Counted from the stretch's first letter, positions 25,301 through 33,281 are shown. The stretch: DNA of 38,524 nt from Desulfobacteraceae bacterium (GCA_013619155.1 JABXKT010000088.1:1-38524), one strand, 5' to 3'. Notes: generated from the letters alone by a model not told the origin. A program made the numbers and translations.

Positions 25301-25980
25301 AAACGCAAAAAACCCCAACGATCGAAAGATCGTTGGGGTTTTTTGCGTTTGGAGGCGGCTTCCAGATTCGAACTGGAGAATAACGGCTTTGCAGGCCGTC
25401 GCCTTACCACTTGGCCAAGCCGCCAAAAATTGTGGAGCATCAGTTTTCTGAAACGGAAAAAATAGTCGGCTCCCGACCAGACGGTAAAGACAAGGGCACA
25501 CCAAAGAAATATAGACCCTATACCGTGGAAATCAATACCAAAGTAGCTGTAGTGAATCAGCAAAGGGATAATCGCTGCGATCTGAAACCCCGTCTTCCAC
25601 TTTCCGAGCTTGGATGCGGAGACATCCTCCCCCCCCTCCACGATGATGCTTCGTAAACCGGTGATGGCCAGCTCACGACCGATGATCAAACAGACCACCC
25701 ATCCCGGAATCCACCCATGGGAACAGAGCATAATCAGGGAACACCCCACGAGGAGTTTATCGGCCAGGGGGTCCATCACTTTTCCAAAGGTGGACTCCAT
25801 GCCCCATTTCCGCGCCAGAAGCCCATCGAAATAATCGGTGATGGATGCGGCAGAGAAAACAAGAGCCGCCAGAATCATGGCAAATCGACTATTCGGAAAT
25901 AAAAGAAGAGCAACAATCAAAGGAACAGAGGCCATTCGAAGTATTGTTAACTCATTTGGATGCTTAATTGTATTTCTCAT
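25087..25980 (-). CDS. pgsA: CDP-diacylglycerol-glycerol-3-phosphate 3-phosphatidyltransferase; frame runs through tRNA-Cys
   Basis: The first ~184 residues are a complete PgsA: hydrophobic helices and the CDP-alcohol phosphotransferase signature D52-G53-x2-A56-R57-x8-G66-x3-D70-x3-D74 (DGLLARKWG...GKVMDPLADK). It makes phosphatidylglycerophosphate at the cytoplasmic membrane. PgsA normally ends near SGADYFFRFRK. Here no stop occurs before the tRNA at 25424, and the frame continues through the tRNA, its terminator and part of the repeat array to 25087, adding about 112 meaningless residues. A TGA is one frame away just after FRFRK (AAAACTGA), so a 1-nt indel could have removed the stop; a sequencing error is possible. 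The start ATG 25980 has only a weak ribosome site. The biologically relevant end is probably about 25425. Confidence 0.88.
   Translation of the reverse strand: MRNTIKHPNELTILRMASVPLIVALLLFPNSRFAMILAALVFSAASITDYFDGLLARKWGMESTFGKVMDPLADKLLVGCSLIMLCSHGWIPGWVVCLIIGRELAITGLRSIIVEGGEDVSASKLGKWKTGFQIAAIIPLLIHYSYFGIDFHGIGSIFLWCALVFTVWSGADYFFRFRKLMLHNFWRLGQVVRRRPAKPLFSSSNLEAASKRKKPQRSFDRWGFLRLGRTSGRHGLCSKPSGGRPGGATRLLLVESSIVPTIFMRLGRTKYGTPLRSRASGGCPFRGQPASYQSNHQ
25301..25350 (-). terminator. Terminator of tRNA-Cys copy 2
   Basis: A perfect 23-bp stem starting AAACGCAAAAAACCCCAACG, with a GAAA loop on the plus strand. The minus-strand arm supplies GGGGTTTTTTGCG. It starts at the last base of the encoded CCA. 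Confidence 0.88.
25350..25424 (-). tRNA. tRNA-Cys (GCA), copy 2, CCA encoded
   Basis: Same 75-nt sequence as the copy at 20104-20178: acceptor GGCGGCT/AGCCGCC, anticodon loop CTGCAAA, CCA at 25350-25352. It lies on the same strand as, and in the open reading frame of, the pgsA gene upstream, with no stop codon between. A pgsA-tRNA linkage (pgsA-glyW-cysT) is known in E. coli, so this copy is probably the ancestral one. It would be released from a pgsA transcript by RNase P cleavage at 25424. Confidence 0.97.
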
Positions 25981-26157
25981 AAGATACTCTGCCCAAGCTT
26001 AAAATCTGCAAAACGCCCTTTCAGACGATCCACGTTTCGGTTCATTCATCTTAGCGGCCCCGTGCCTTGGGAATACCGCCCCTATCTCTATATCCAAAAG
26101 GTATACCCACCGCCCGCTCCCTTCCACAAGAAGGCCCCAGACCATGGGAGATCCCTA

Positions 26158-26805
26158 TCAATTCCCATGCACTCGCCGCCAGTCCGCCATAAAGGTATCG
26201 ATCCCCCGATCGGTTAAGGGGTGAGAGGCCAGCTTGGCAAGCACCGCATGGGGAATGGTAGCGATATGAGCCCCGATAAGGGCCGCATCCAATACATGGA
26301 CCGGATTCCGAACACTGGCCACAATAATCTGGGTATGAAACTCATAGTTCGCAAAAATCTGTCCAATCTGCTCCACCAGCTGCATCCCCTCCTGGGCCAG
26401 ATCATCTAAGCGCCCCACAAAGGGACTCACATAATCTGCCCCCACCTTGGCCGCCATAAGCGCCTGGAGGGGAGAAAAGACAAGGGTTACATTGGTGGAT
26501 ATCCCCTCCATTGACAAAATACGCACCGCCTTGAGGCCATCCACCGTCATGGGAATCTTCACCACGATGTTATCAGCGATCATGGCAAGGCCCCTGGCCT
26601 CATGGACCATGCCATCGGTATCGAAGCTGATGACCTCGGCACTGACAGGCCCTGCCACAAGGGAGGTGATCTCTTTAAGAAGAGCCATGGGCTCTCCCCC
26701 CTCCTTTGCCATGAGAGATGGATTGGTGGTCACCCCATCGGCCATGCCCATACTCACGGCATCCCGGATCTCATCCACATTCGCTGTATCGATGAAAAAC
26801 TTCAT
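26158..26805 (-). CDS. fsa: Fructose-6-phosphate aldolase / transaldolase-like protein
   Basis: 215 residues, the normal length of the short transaldolase subfamily. Start [16 protein letters not shown]; the Schiff-base Lys is K83 in VVKIPM. Other conserved stretches are [13 protein letters not shown] (24-36), [34 protein letters not shown] and ASVRNPVHV. It would cleave or form fructose 6-phosphate, or act as transaldolase on sedoheptulose 7-phosphate; sequence alone does not separate these. It is cytoplasmic. It lies on the same strand between a small membrane protein gene and pgsA, with 108- and 177-bp gaps, so it may be transcribed on its own. Confidence 0.94.
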   Translation of the reverse strand: MKFFIDTANVDEIRDAVSMGMADGVTTNPSLMAKEGGEPMALLKEITSLVAGPVSAEVISFDTDGMVHEARGLAMIADNIVVKIPMTVDGLKAVRILSMEGISTNVTLVFSPLQALMAAKVGADYVSPFVGRLDDLAQEGMQLVEQIGQIFANYEFHTQIIVASVRNPVHVLDAALIGAHIATIPHAVLAKLASHPLTDRGIDTFMADWRRVHGN

Positions 26806-26913
26806 ACGGCCCCTCCCCAGTAACAGGTGATAAGGTCAGACGATCTTTGTCGCTATTGGGCCCATGCCTTCCGGCGTTCACAGGAAGAGACTGGTTTTAA
26901 TCCAAATAGCGCC

Positions 26914-27165
26914 CTAATGTTTTTTCATATAGGCATCGCGGCACTGGATGGAACAAAAATTAATGGTTTTCCCCTGAATCCTGCCGGGTACCCCATCGCG
27001 CAAGGGAAAATAGACCCCGCACTCAGGATCTTGAATCATCACATCATCGGTACTTTCAGGGCCCTCACTGCGGCTCCCCTCCGACGGCTGGATACTATCC
27101 AGCATCTTCTCTTTCAGGTGCCGGTAAACGAAGTAGATGATGGCAAGAATAATCAGACCCTTCAC
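26914..27165 (-). CDS. Small membrane-anchored protein with Cys-rich TRASH/YHS-like domain
   Basis: 83 residues from a GTG at 27165 that overlaps the folK stop (GTGA), so it is translationally coupled; AAGGAG lies 10 nt upstream inside folK. One N-terminal membrane segment (LIILAIIYFVY, residues 4-14) is followed by a basic stretch, an acidic Ser/Glu linker and a C-terminal domain DPECGVYFPLRDG...NFCSIQCRDAYMKK. The CxxC pattern (NFCSIQC) with an upstream Cys is the treble-clef type of TRASH/YHS domains, which may bind a metal. Role unknown. Coupling to folK is probably only operon position. Confidence 0.8.
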   Translation of the reverse strand: MKGLIILAIIYFVYRHLKEKMLDSIQPSEGSRSEGPESTDDVMIQDPECGVYFPLRDGVPGRIQGKTINFCSIQCRDAYMKKH

Positions 27166-27671
27166 GCGAGATACTCCTTAGTATAAGAAATCACCTCCTG
27201 GGACGCATCGTCAATCTCAGAGAGAAGTGTTCGCAATTTTTTGTTTATTTCCGGATGAATAATCTCAGAAGCTATATCACAAAGGGGAGTAAGGACAAAA
27301 GCCCTTTTATGCATACGGGGGTGGGGAATAATGAGCACCTCATCGTCATAGATCAGGTCATCGTACAGAATAATATCGATATCGATGGGCCTCGGCCCGA
27401 AACGCACCCCCCCGGCATCACGGCCCAAATCGGCCTCCACCTGCTTCAGCCCCGAGAGAAGATCCCGGGGGGAGAGGTCTGTCTCCACCCGAGCGGCTCC
27501 GTTTAAAAACCACGCCTGGTCGGTGTAGTCCACAGGCGATGTCTTGTAAAGGGGTGACACCGTCACCACACGGGCAATCCCCCGCTTTTCTAACTCCCCA
27601 AGCGCCCTTTCCAGATGGGCGTTCCGGTCCCCCATATTGGACCCCAAACAGAGAAACACATCATGCATCAT
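27162..27671 (-). CDS. folK: 2-amino-4-hydroxy-6-hydroxymethyldihydropteridine pyrophosphokinase
   Basis: 169 residues from ATG 27671, 5 nt after GGAG; a second ATG follows directly. Starts upstream of this would add a hydrophobic tail not found in the family. HPPK signatures: VFLCLGSNMGDR at the N terminus; SPLYKTSPVDYTDQAWFLNG (about 39-58); and the catalytic RFGPRPIDIDIILYDD (about 89-104) whose Asp residues bind Mg2+. HPRMHKRAFVLTPL follows. It transfers pyrophosphate from ATP to the pterin in folate synthesis. It is cytoplasmic. The stop overlaps the start of the small membrane protein gene. Confidence 0.95.
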   Translation of the reverse strand: MMHDVFLCLGSNMGDRNAHLERALGELEKRGIARVVTVSPLYKTSPVDYTDQAWFLNGAARVETDLSPRDLLSGLKQVEADLGRDAGGVRFGPRPIDIDIILYDDLIYDDEVLIIPHPRMHKRAFVLTPLCDIASEIIHPEINKKLRTLLSEIDDASQEVISYTKEYLA

Positions 27672-27775
27672 CACGGCTCCAAAAATATATGTAAAAACCA
27701 TAAGGCCCGGGTCATCCATACAGTCAGACCAGAACCAAAATCACGCCATAAAAAACTTAAAACAAACCAAGAAAG

Positions 27776-27857
27776 GGCCTCCGGCGGCGAGGTGTGACAC
27801 CTCGAAAGCGGGTTACGGATGCGTTTTCCCCCTCGTGCCTCGGAGCAAATCACATCC
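27776..27857 (-). repeat. Family B repeat, inverted copy at 27776
   Basis: Plus strand begins GGCCTCCGGCGGCGAGGTGT. It contains the perfect palindrome GAGGTGTGACACCTC, GAAAGCGGGTTACGGATGCG, and a CTCGTGCCTCGGAGCAAATC block with CACATCC at the end. GGATGCG and CACATCC are the outer stem in this copy. About 95 bp of linker separate this from the CTATGGTTAAAGTGGGC box and the family A element at 28012. The same order (B, linker, box, A) occurs at 33048-33385. Confidence 0.75.
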
Positions 27858-28011
27858 CTCTTCAACGCTTCGGCTAAACCGGAGTTACTTAACGATCGCT
27901 ATTTGGCAAGCCCAGCCCCCAAAATTTGGCAAAAGGTTGACGCCCGATAGGGCCAACCGAAGCTGGCCCTCGCCCCCCAGCCCTCTATGGTTAAAGTGGG
28001 CTAAAAACTGG

Positions 28012-28150
28012 GCCTCCGGCGGCGAGGTGATAAATCCCCTGGACCCCACGTATGTGATTGTAACGGACCGTTGGTCCGTTACAATCACTATAAAAAACCT
28101 ATTTGGCAACCTTTTGTAAAAGGTTGGCCCCCGGCAGGGCTGCCGGAGGC
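28012..28150 (+). repeat. Family A element, full-length copy at 28012
   Basis: 139 bp bounded by GCCTCCGGCGGCGAGG and GGGCTGCCGGAGGC. The central palindrome 28054-28088 has 16 perfect pairs around GTT, with core TAACGGACC/GGTCCGTTA. The first inner hairpin is damaged (GAGGTGATAAATCCCCTGG), while the AACCTTTT-GT-AAAAGGTT hairpin and the CCGGCAGGGCTGCCGG closing arm are intact. It ends 10 bp from the lipoprotein stop codon. Confidence 0.85.
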
Positions 28151-28159
28151 TCACGCCCC

Positions 28160-28612
28160 CTACTCGGCCGACGTCTCTCCTCGCAGGTCCACCACCACCC
28201 GCCGTGAGGGCTCACTCACGTACCCACTATCCGCTTCGGATCGCACCTCAAGGGTGTAGAGATGGCCCGAAGATGCGGAAAAATCAAAGTGCCGGACATC
28301 CGAGGCTGTCTCACCGATCTTCTCAAAACGAATCGGGCATCCGACGCACGCCTCCTCCCCCGCTTCGAGGGTGGAGAGATAGATGCGATACCCGGTGACC
28401 CAGGAGCGTTCGGAAAAAGGTGGGGCCGACCAGGAGATGGTGATACGCTCCCCGGTCTGGCGGGCAACAAGACCCGCCGGCACGGTGAGCCCTGAAAAAC
28501 GGGGGGGAACCGGGGGCGCCTTCCGACCACAGGAGGCACCTATAACGAGCATCAGACACCCCAAAAAAAACGGCCACCAAAGGCTTCCTCTCTTTCTGCT
28601 CCCCCTCATCAT
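28160..28612 (-). CDS. Lipoprotein with fibronectin type III-like domain
   Basis: 150 residues; ATG 28612 is 2 bp beyond the argH stop, so translation follows argH directly. A signal peptide (basic MMRGSRKRG, hydrophobic WWPFFLGCLMLVIGAS) ends in a lipobox before CGRKAPPVPP. The CGRKAPP start after the lipidated Cys recalls small LptM/YifL-type lipoproteins. Residues about 45-145 look like one fibronectin type III beta-sandwich (LVARQTGERITISWSAPP; VTGYRIYLS; LYTLEVRSEADSG). It should sit on the inner leaflet of the outer membrane or the cell surface. There is no metabolic link to arginine synthesis; co-transcription is by position. The name LptM is not justified because of the extra domain. 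Confidence 0.85.
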   Translation of the reverse strand: MMRGSRKRGSLWWPFFLGCLMLVIGASCGRKAPPVPPRFSGLTVPAGLVARQTGERITISWSAPPFSERSWVTGYRIYLSTLEAGEEACVGCPIRFEKIGETASDVRHFDFSASSGHLYTLEVRSEADSGYVSEPSRRVVVDLRGETSAE

Positions 28613-28614
28613 AA

Positions 28615-30003
28615 TCAGGCGATCCTTCCGCCGAGATCAGAGATGGCCTGATCCATGGCTTTTCGAACGCGAGATGGGGCGGTGCCACCAAAGGAGGTGC
28701 GACGCTCCACCATGGCATCGGTGGTGAGGAAATCGAAGATATCGGCCTCAAGAAGCTCCGAGAATCCCTTCATCTCATCGGCCGACAGATCGCCCAGCTC
28801 CACACCCTTATCCAGGGCATAGGCTACGGCCTTACCCGCCACACTGTGGGCTTCCCGGAAGGGCATCCCTTTGGTGGCGAGGTAATCGGCCAGGTCGGTG
28901 GCGTTCAAAAAACCAGTCTCGGTGGCGAGACGGGTCACCCCGGCCATTATCTTGATATTACCCAGCATGCGGATATAGATATCGATGACACTCTTTAAGG
29001 TATCCACCCCGTCGAAGAGAGGGGGCTTATCCTCCTGCATATCCCGGTTGTAGGCCATGGGCAGGCCCTTCATCTGGGTAATGCTGGCCATGAGGCTCCC
29101 GATGACGCGTCCCGCCTTGCCACGCACCAGCTCAGGGATATCCGGGTTCTTCTTCTGGGGCATGATGCTGCTGCCCGTGGTGAAGGCATCGGAGATCTCG
29201 ATGAAGTGATACTCCGATGAGGACCAGAGGATCAGCTCCTCGGAGAAGCGTGAGAAGTGGACCATGGCGATGGACGCGGCAGAGAGAAACTCCATAATAA
29301 AGTCGCGGTCCCCCACGGTATCCATGCTGTTGGCAGAGACCTTGGGAAAATCGAGGAGCTCGGCCACATAGTGGCGATCGATGGGATAGGTCGTTCCGGC
29401 CAAAGCCGCTGCCCCCAAAGGCATGACGTTGATACGGGTCAGGGCGTCTTCTAAGCGCTCCTGATCCCGTGAAAACATCTCGTAGTAGGCCATCATGTGA
29501 TGGGAGAAGAGCACCGGCTGGGCGCGCTGGAGATGGGTATACCCCGGCATCACCACCCCAAACTGCTTTTCGGCCAGATCCACAATCACCCCCCGAAGGG
29601 TCTTCAAGCCATCAATGATGATCCGGGTCTCATCACGAAGATAGAGGCGGATATCTAAGGCGACCTGATCGTTCCGGCTGCGACCGGTATGGAGCTTTCT
29701 CGCCGCATCCCCGATCTTGGCGGTGAGGGCGGACTCGATGTGCATATGAATATCTTCCAAGGCGTCGTCATAGACAAAGCGCCCCGCTTCGATATCCTCT
29801 TTCACCTCGAGGAGCCCTTTTTCGATGAGATCTGCCTCCTCTTCGCTGATGACCTCTTGCTTGGCCATCATCTTGGAGTGGGCGATGCTGCCTTCAATAT
29901 CATGGGCGTAGAGGCGCTTATCCACGAGAATGGAGGAGGTAAAGGCCTCCACCGCCTTATCGGTTCCCGTAGAGAAACGGCCGGCCCAGAGTTTTGCACT
30001 CAT
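28615..30003 (-). CDS. argH: Argininosuccinate lyase
   Basis: 462 residues, normal length. ATG 30003 directly follows the argG stop with no spacer. Signatures: KLWAGRFSTGTD at the N terminus, GRSRNDQVALD with the family's Ser-Arg-Asn-Asp-Gln, YTHLQRAQPVLFSHH, and the fumarase/lyase signature GSSIMPQKKNPD (about 277-288), whose flexible loop holds the catalytic Ser. It splits argininosuccinate to arginine and fumarate in the cytoplasm, the last step of the pathway. It is last of argGH, with a lipoprotein gene following. Confidence 0.97.
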   Translation of the reverse strand: MSAKLWAGRFSTGTDKAVEAFTSSILVDKRLYAHDIEGSIAHSKMMAKQEVISEEEADLIEKGLLEVKEDIEAGRFVYDDALEDIHMHIESALTAKIGDAARKLHTGRSRNDQVALDIRLYLRDETRIIIDGLKTLRGVIVDLAEKQFGVVMPGYTHLQRAQPVLFSHHMMAYYEMFSRDQERLEDALTRINVMPLGAAALAGTTYPIDRHYVAELLDFPKVSANSMDTVGDRDFIMEFLSAASIAMVHFSRFSEELILWSSSEYHFIEISDAFTTGSSIMPQKKNPDIPELVRGKAGRVIGSLMASITQMKGLPMAYNRDMQEDKPPLFDGVDTLKSVIDIYIRMLGNIKIMAGVTRLATETGFLNATDLADYLATKGMPFREAHSVAGKAVAYALDKGVELGDLSADEMKGFSELLEADIFDFLTTDAMVERRTSFGGTAPSRVRKAMDQAISDLGGRIA

Positions 30004-31218
30004 CTACTCGCCTCCAAGTTTTCTGCCGGCCATCTTCTGAATACGAAGCCGTAAGGAATTTAAACGGATAAACCCTTCGGCATCCTTCTGGGTGTAGACT
30101 TCGTCCCCTTCGAAGGTGGCAAAGGCCTCGTTGTAGAGAGAGTCATCGGACTTGCGGCCCAGGACGTAGCTGTTGCCCTTGTAGAGCTTTAAGCGTACCA
30201 CGCCGTTAACGAAGGCCTGGCTGTGGTCGATGGTGGCCTGAAGCATGCGCATCTCGGGAGAGAACCAGAAACCGTTGTAGATAAGCTCGGCGTACTTCGG
30301 AATAAGTGAGTCACGCAAATGGGCCACTTCACGGTCCAGGGTGATGGACTCCATGGTCATGTGCGCATGACGCAGCAAGGTGCCGCCGGGAGTCTCGTAG
30401 ACGCCGCGAGACTTCATTCCAACGAATCGGTTCTCCACGAGGTCGATACGGCCGATGCCATGACGGCCACCGAGGACGTTAAGCTGCTTAAATAGTACGG
30501 CAGGGCTCATCTCCACACCGTTGATGGCCACGGGATCGCCCTTGCGGAAGGTGATCTCGATCTCTTCAGGGGTATCCGGGGCATCTTCGGGACGGACACT
30601 CATGGTGTACATCTCATCGGTGGCAGAGGCCCAGGGGTCTTCAAGCACCCCGCCTTCATAACTGATGTGCAGCATGTTACGGTCGGTGCTGTAGGGCTTT
30701 TTGGGAGTCTGGGGCACCTCGATATTGTGCTTCTTGGCAAACTCCATGAGCACGGTGCGTGAATTGAGATCCCAGTCGCGCCAGGGGGCGATGATCTTGA
30801 TGCCGGGATCGATGGCGAGATAGCCCAGCTCGAAACGCACCTGATCGTTCCCCTTGCCTGTCGCCCCATGGCTGACGGCATCGGCCCCTTCCATACGGGC
30901 AATCTCCATCTGACGCTTGGCAATCAGAGGACGGGCGATGGAGGTTCCCAGAAGGTACTGACCTTCATAGATAGCGTTGGCACGGAAGGCGGGAAAGATG
31001 TAATCACGGACGAACTCTTCGCGAAGGTCGTCGATATAAGCCTTGACCGCGCCGGTTTTTCTGGCTTTTTCATCCAGACCATCGAGCTCCTCCTCCTGCC
31101 CCAGATCGGCAGAAAAAGTCACCACTTCACAGTCATAGGTCTCGATGAGCCACTTCAAAATAACGGATGTATCGAGTCCACCGGAGTAGGCAAGAACCAC
31201 TTTTTTAATATCAGACAC
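30004..31218 (-). CDS. argG: Argininosuccinate synthase
   Basis: 404 residues from a GTG at 31218, preceded by AGGGGG; the protein then starts [20 protein letters not shown], with the ATP pyrophosphatase P-loop AYSGGLDTS at 9-17. Further family motifs: [14 protein letters not shown] (about 118-131) and [13 protein letters not shown] (about 269-281). It joins citrulline and aspartate with ATP to argininosuccinate. It is cytoplasmic, type I length. The stop abuts the argH start. Upstream, 741 bp with a family A element separate it from argF, so argGH may have its own promoter; none was recognised with confidence. Confidence 0.97.
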   Translation of the reverse strand: MSDIKKVVLAYSGGLDTSVILKWLIETYDCEVVTFSADLGQEEELDGLDEKARKTGAVKAYIDDLREEFVRDYIFPAFRANAIYEGQYLLGTSIARPLIAKRQMEIARMEGADAVSHGATGKGNDQVRFELGYLAIDPGIKIIAPWRDWDLNSRTVLMEFAKKHNIEVPQTPKKPYSTDRNMLHISYEGGVLEDPWASATDEMYTMSVRPEDAPDTPEEIEITFRKGDPVAINGVEMSPAVLFKQLNVLGGRHGIGRIDLVENRFVGMKSRGVYETPGGTLLRHAHMTMESITLDREVAHLRDSLIPKYAELIYNGFWFSPEMRMLQATIDHSQAFVNGVVRLKLYKGNSYVLGRKSDDSLYNEAFATFEGDEVYTQKDAEGFIRLNSLRLRIQKMAGRKLGGE

Positions 31219-31333
31219 AATAACCCCCTGGGCATTTTAGTTGATGGCCTCGCAAGAGATCAGAACCTGAGTGCTTCGCCGTGAAAAAATTGGGCATGGT
31301 TCAAATCAGGGCAACACGTCAAATCAAAAAGAA

Positions 31334-31469
31334 GCCTCCAGCGGCCAGGGAATACATTCCCTGGACCCCAGGTTTGTTACGGTGACGGGCCAAAGGCCCG
31401 TCACCGTAACTATAAAACCTGTTTGGCAACCTTTTCAAAAGGTTGGCCCCCGGCAGGGCTGCCAGAGGC
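31334..31469 (+). repeat. Family A element, best-preserved copy at 31334
   Basis: 136 bp. Outer arms GCCTCCAGCGGCC and GGGCTGCCAGAGGC; note that the A in the left arm is mirrored in the right. Inner hairpin CCAGGGAATACATTCCCTGG (31345-31364), central palindrome 31376-31410 (16 pairs around AAA, core TGACGGGCC), then CAACCTTTTCAAAAGGTTG and the CCGGCAGGGCTGCCAG closing part. All four hairpins are intact. It lies between argG and argF. Confidence 0.88.
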
Positions 31470-31959
31470 GCACGCTTAATAGTTATAGTGTTACCCTAAT
31501 TTTAGGCTATTTTGAACCAAGCCAAAAATTGGTTATCTTTTAAGGAGCCATGGCACCTGAAAAGATAACGAAAACGGGTTTGCATGATCTTTTGTCTTTA
31601 CGAACGCATCTTAATAATTTTAATAGACGAAAAAAATAGGGCCCCTTGCCGCCACACACGGGAAAAATAAGGCGCCTCAAATCATGAGAGAACAGGGCCG
31701 CCACCATAAAAAAATGGCGGCCATGACCCAGACCGGACAGCATCCGCCCAGTCATTCATTCACGCTCCTTATTAACACCACGGTATAAAAGGACGCAACA
31801 GGCAATTGCCATTGCCCCCTCGCCTGCGCGTGGCGGGCAATGATCGAGGCGGAAAGGGAGCATGGGGGCCCCAAATGCATCATACAGATCCTGATACCCG
31901 GAGCCCCAAACCGGAAGGCCAGACGAGGCAAGCCCCGTCACGTCCCTCATATCTTGACC
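31470..31959. other. Intergenic remainder between argG and argF
   Basis: No firm gene. Two minus-strand frames of 64 and 71 codons (31756-31950 and 31540-31755) overlap as ATGA with AAGGAG before the second, but their sequences match no domain. A hairpin-forming stretch GGCCGCCA...TGGCGGCC lies near 31693-31720, and the arms CATTGCC...GGCAATG near 31808-31840. Nothing here is clearly the argF terminator. Confidence 0.45.
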
Positions 31960-32874
31960 CTAAAGGGTCCGGTTGATCAACATATCGAGGATGGCCTTGT
32001 GCATATGGAGCTTGTTCTCCGCCTCATCCCAGATGATAGACTGCGCCCCTTCCATGACGGATTCAGAGACCTCTTCACCCCGATGGGCGGGAAGGCAGTG
32101 CATAAAGGAGGCATCGGCCTTGGCCAGAGCCATGAGGGCGTCATCCACGATAAACCCTTCAAAGGATTTTTCACGGGCCTTCTGCTCGGCCTCCTGGCCC
32201 ATGCTGGCCCAGACGTCGGTGTAAACGATATCGGCACCGGCCACACCCTCTTTGGGATCGCGTACCACGGTGATCTTGGCACCACGGGCCAGGGCCTCTT
32301 TCAAAATAGTCTCATCGGGATCGAACCCTTCGGGACAGGCGATGGTGAGCTCAAAACCCAAGGTCGAGGCGGCCCACATCCAGGAGTGGGCCACGTTGTT
32401 TCCATCCCCCACCCAGGCGACCTTGGCATCATAGCTGCCCTTGGCCTCGATGACGGTCATGAGATCCGAGAGGATCTGGCAGGGGTGATACATATCGGTT
32501 AGGGCATTGATCACCGGAACATCGGAGTAGCTGGCGTACTCCTCCACGAGCTCCTGGGAGAAGGTCCGGATGACAAGGCAATCGATATAACGGGCCAGAA
32601 CGCGCGCCGTATCTTTCACCGGCTCACTGCGACCGATCTGGGTATCGTTCTCGTTCATGAAAATAGAGACGCCGCCCAGCTGAATGGTGGCGGCCTCAAA
32701 GGAGATACGGGTTCGCGTGGAGGGCTTGTTAAAGAGAAGACCCACACTCTTCCCCTCCAGGGGACGATCCAGAATCCCCTCTTTTCTTCTCTTCTTCAAC
32801 TCCAGGGCACGCGCAAACAGGGCATCAAATTGCTCTTTGGTCAGGTTTTTCAGCGTCAGCAGATCAGTTTTCAT
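31960..32874 (-). CDS. argF: Ornithine carbamoyltransferase
   Basis: 304 residues from ATG 32874, chosen because AAGGAG lies 9 nt upstream; a longer frame from 32913 adds 13 unusual residues. Motifs: STRTRISFE (about 51-59), which binds carbamoyl phosphate; HPCQILSDL (about 130-138); DGNNVAHSW, the ornithine site; and HCLPAHRGEEV (about 262-272) with the catalytic Cys. It makes citrulline in the cytoplasm. It belongs to the arg cluster but is separated from argD by 726 bp and from argG by 741 bp, both filled with repeats. Confidence 0.96.
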   Translation of the reverse strand: MKTDLLTLKNLTKEQFDALFARALELKKRRKEGILDRPLEGKSVGLLFNKPSTRTRISFEAATIQLGGVSIFMNENDTQIGRSEPVKDTARVLARYIDCLVIRTFSQELVEEYASYSDVPVINALTDMYHPCQILSDLMTVIEAKGSYDAKVAWVGDGNNVAHSWMWAASTLGFELTIACPEGFDPDETILKEALARGAKITVVRDPKEGVAGADIVYTDVWASMGQEAEQKAREKSFEGFIVDDALMALAKADASFMHCLPAHRGEEVSESVMEGAQSIIWDEAENKLHMHKAILDMLINRTL

Positions 32875-33047
32875 CTCTCTTATCTCCTTGGTCGGGTCTT
32901 TCAGCCAGAACATAAGCCTTCGGTAGCCCTGTCACACGGGAACTATCCACCGAAAGGCCCTCATTTCAGACAAAAAAAAGGGGTTAAATTGCCGTAACTA
33001 TTCAGCTGTAAAAAAATGTCTTATCGGGTCAAAATGACCAAAAAACT

Positions 33048-33131
33048 GGCCTCCGGCAACGAGGTGTGTCACCTCGAAAGCAGGTTGCGCATGCGCTTTA
33101 CCCGGCGCCTCAGGCGCAAATCACATGCGCC
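33048..33131 (-). repeat. Family B repeat, inverted copy at 33048
   Basis: Plus strand begins GGCCTCCGGCAACGAGGTGT. It contains GAGGTG-TGT-CACCTC, GAAAGCAGGTTGCGCATGCG, and CGCCTCAGGCGCAAATCACA with end TGCGCC. The outer pair here is GCGCATG with CATGCGC. Together with the linker (33132-33281) and the family A element that follows, it repeats the layout of 27776-28150. Confidence 0.75.
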
Positions 33132-33281
33132 TTTGATTCTTCGCTTAAATCGAAGTGACTTGAGAATACCTATTTGTCAAGCCCAGCCCATAAAAATTGG
33201 CAACGGTTTGGCTCCCGGCAGGACCAAGCGAGGCAGGCTTTCGCCGCATTGCCTTCTATGGTTAAAGTGACCATAAAAAGG

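Noticed and set aside
31540..31950. Two overlapping small minus-strand frames after argF (64 and 71 codons)
   Set aside because: The ATGA overlap and AAGGAG are suggestive, but the sequences match nothing and run through hairpin-forming intergenic DNA. Left unannotated until conservation is shown.
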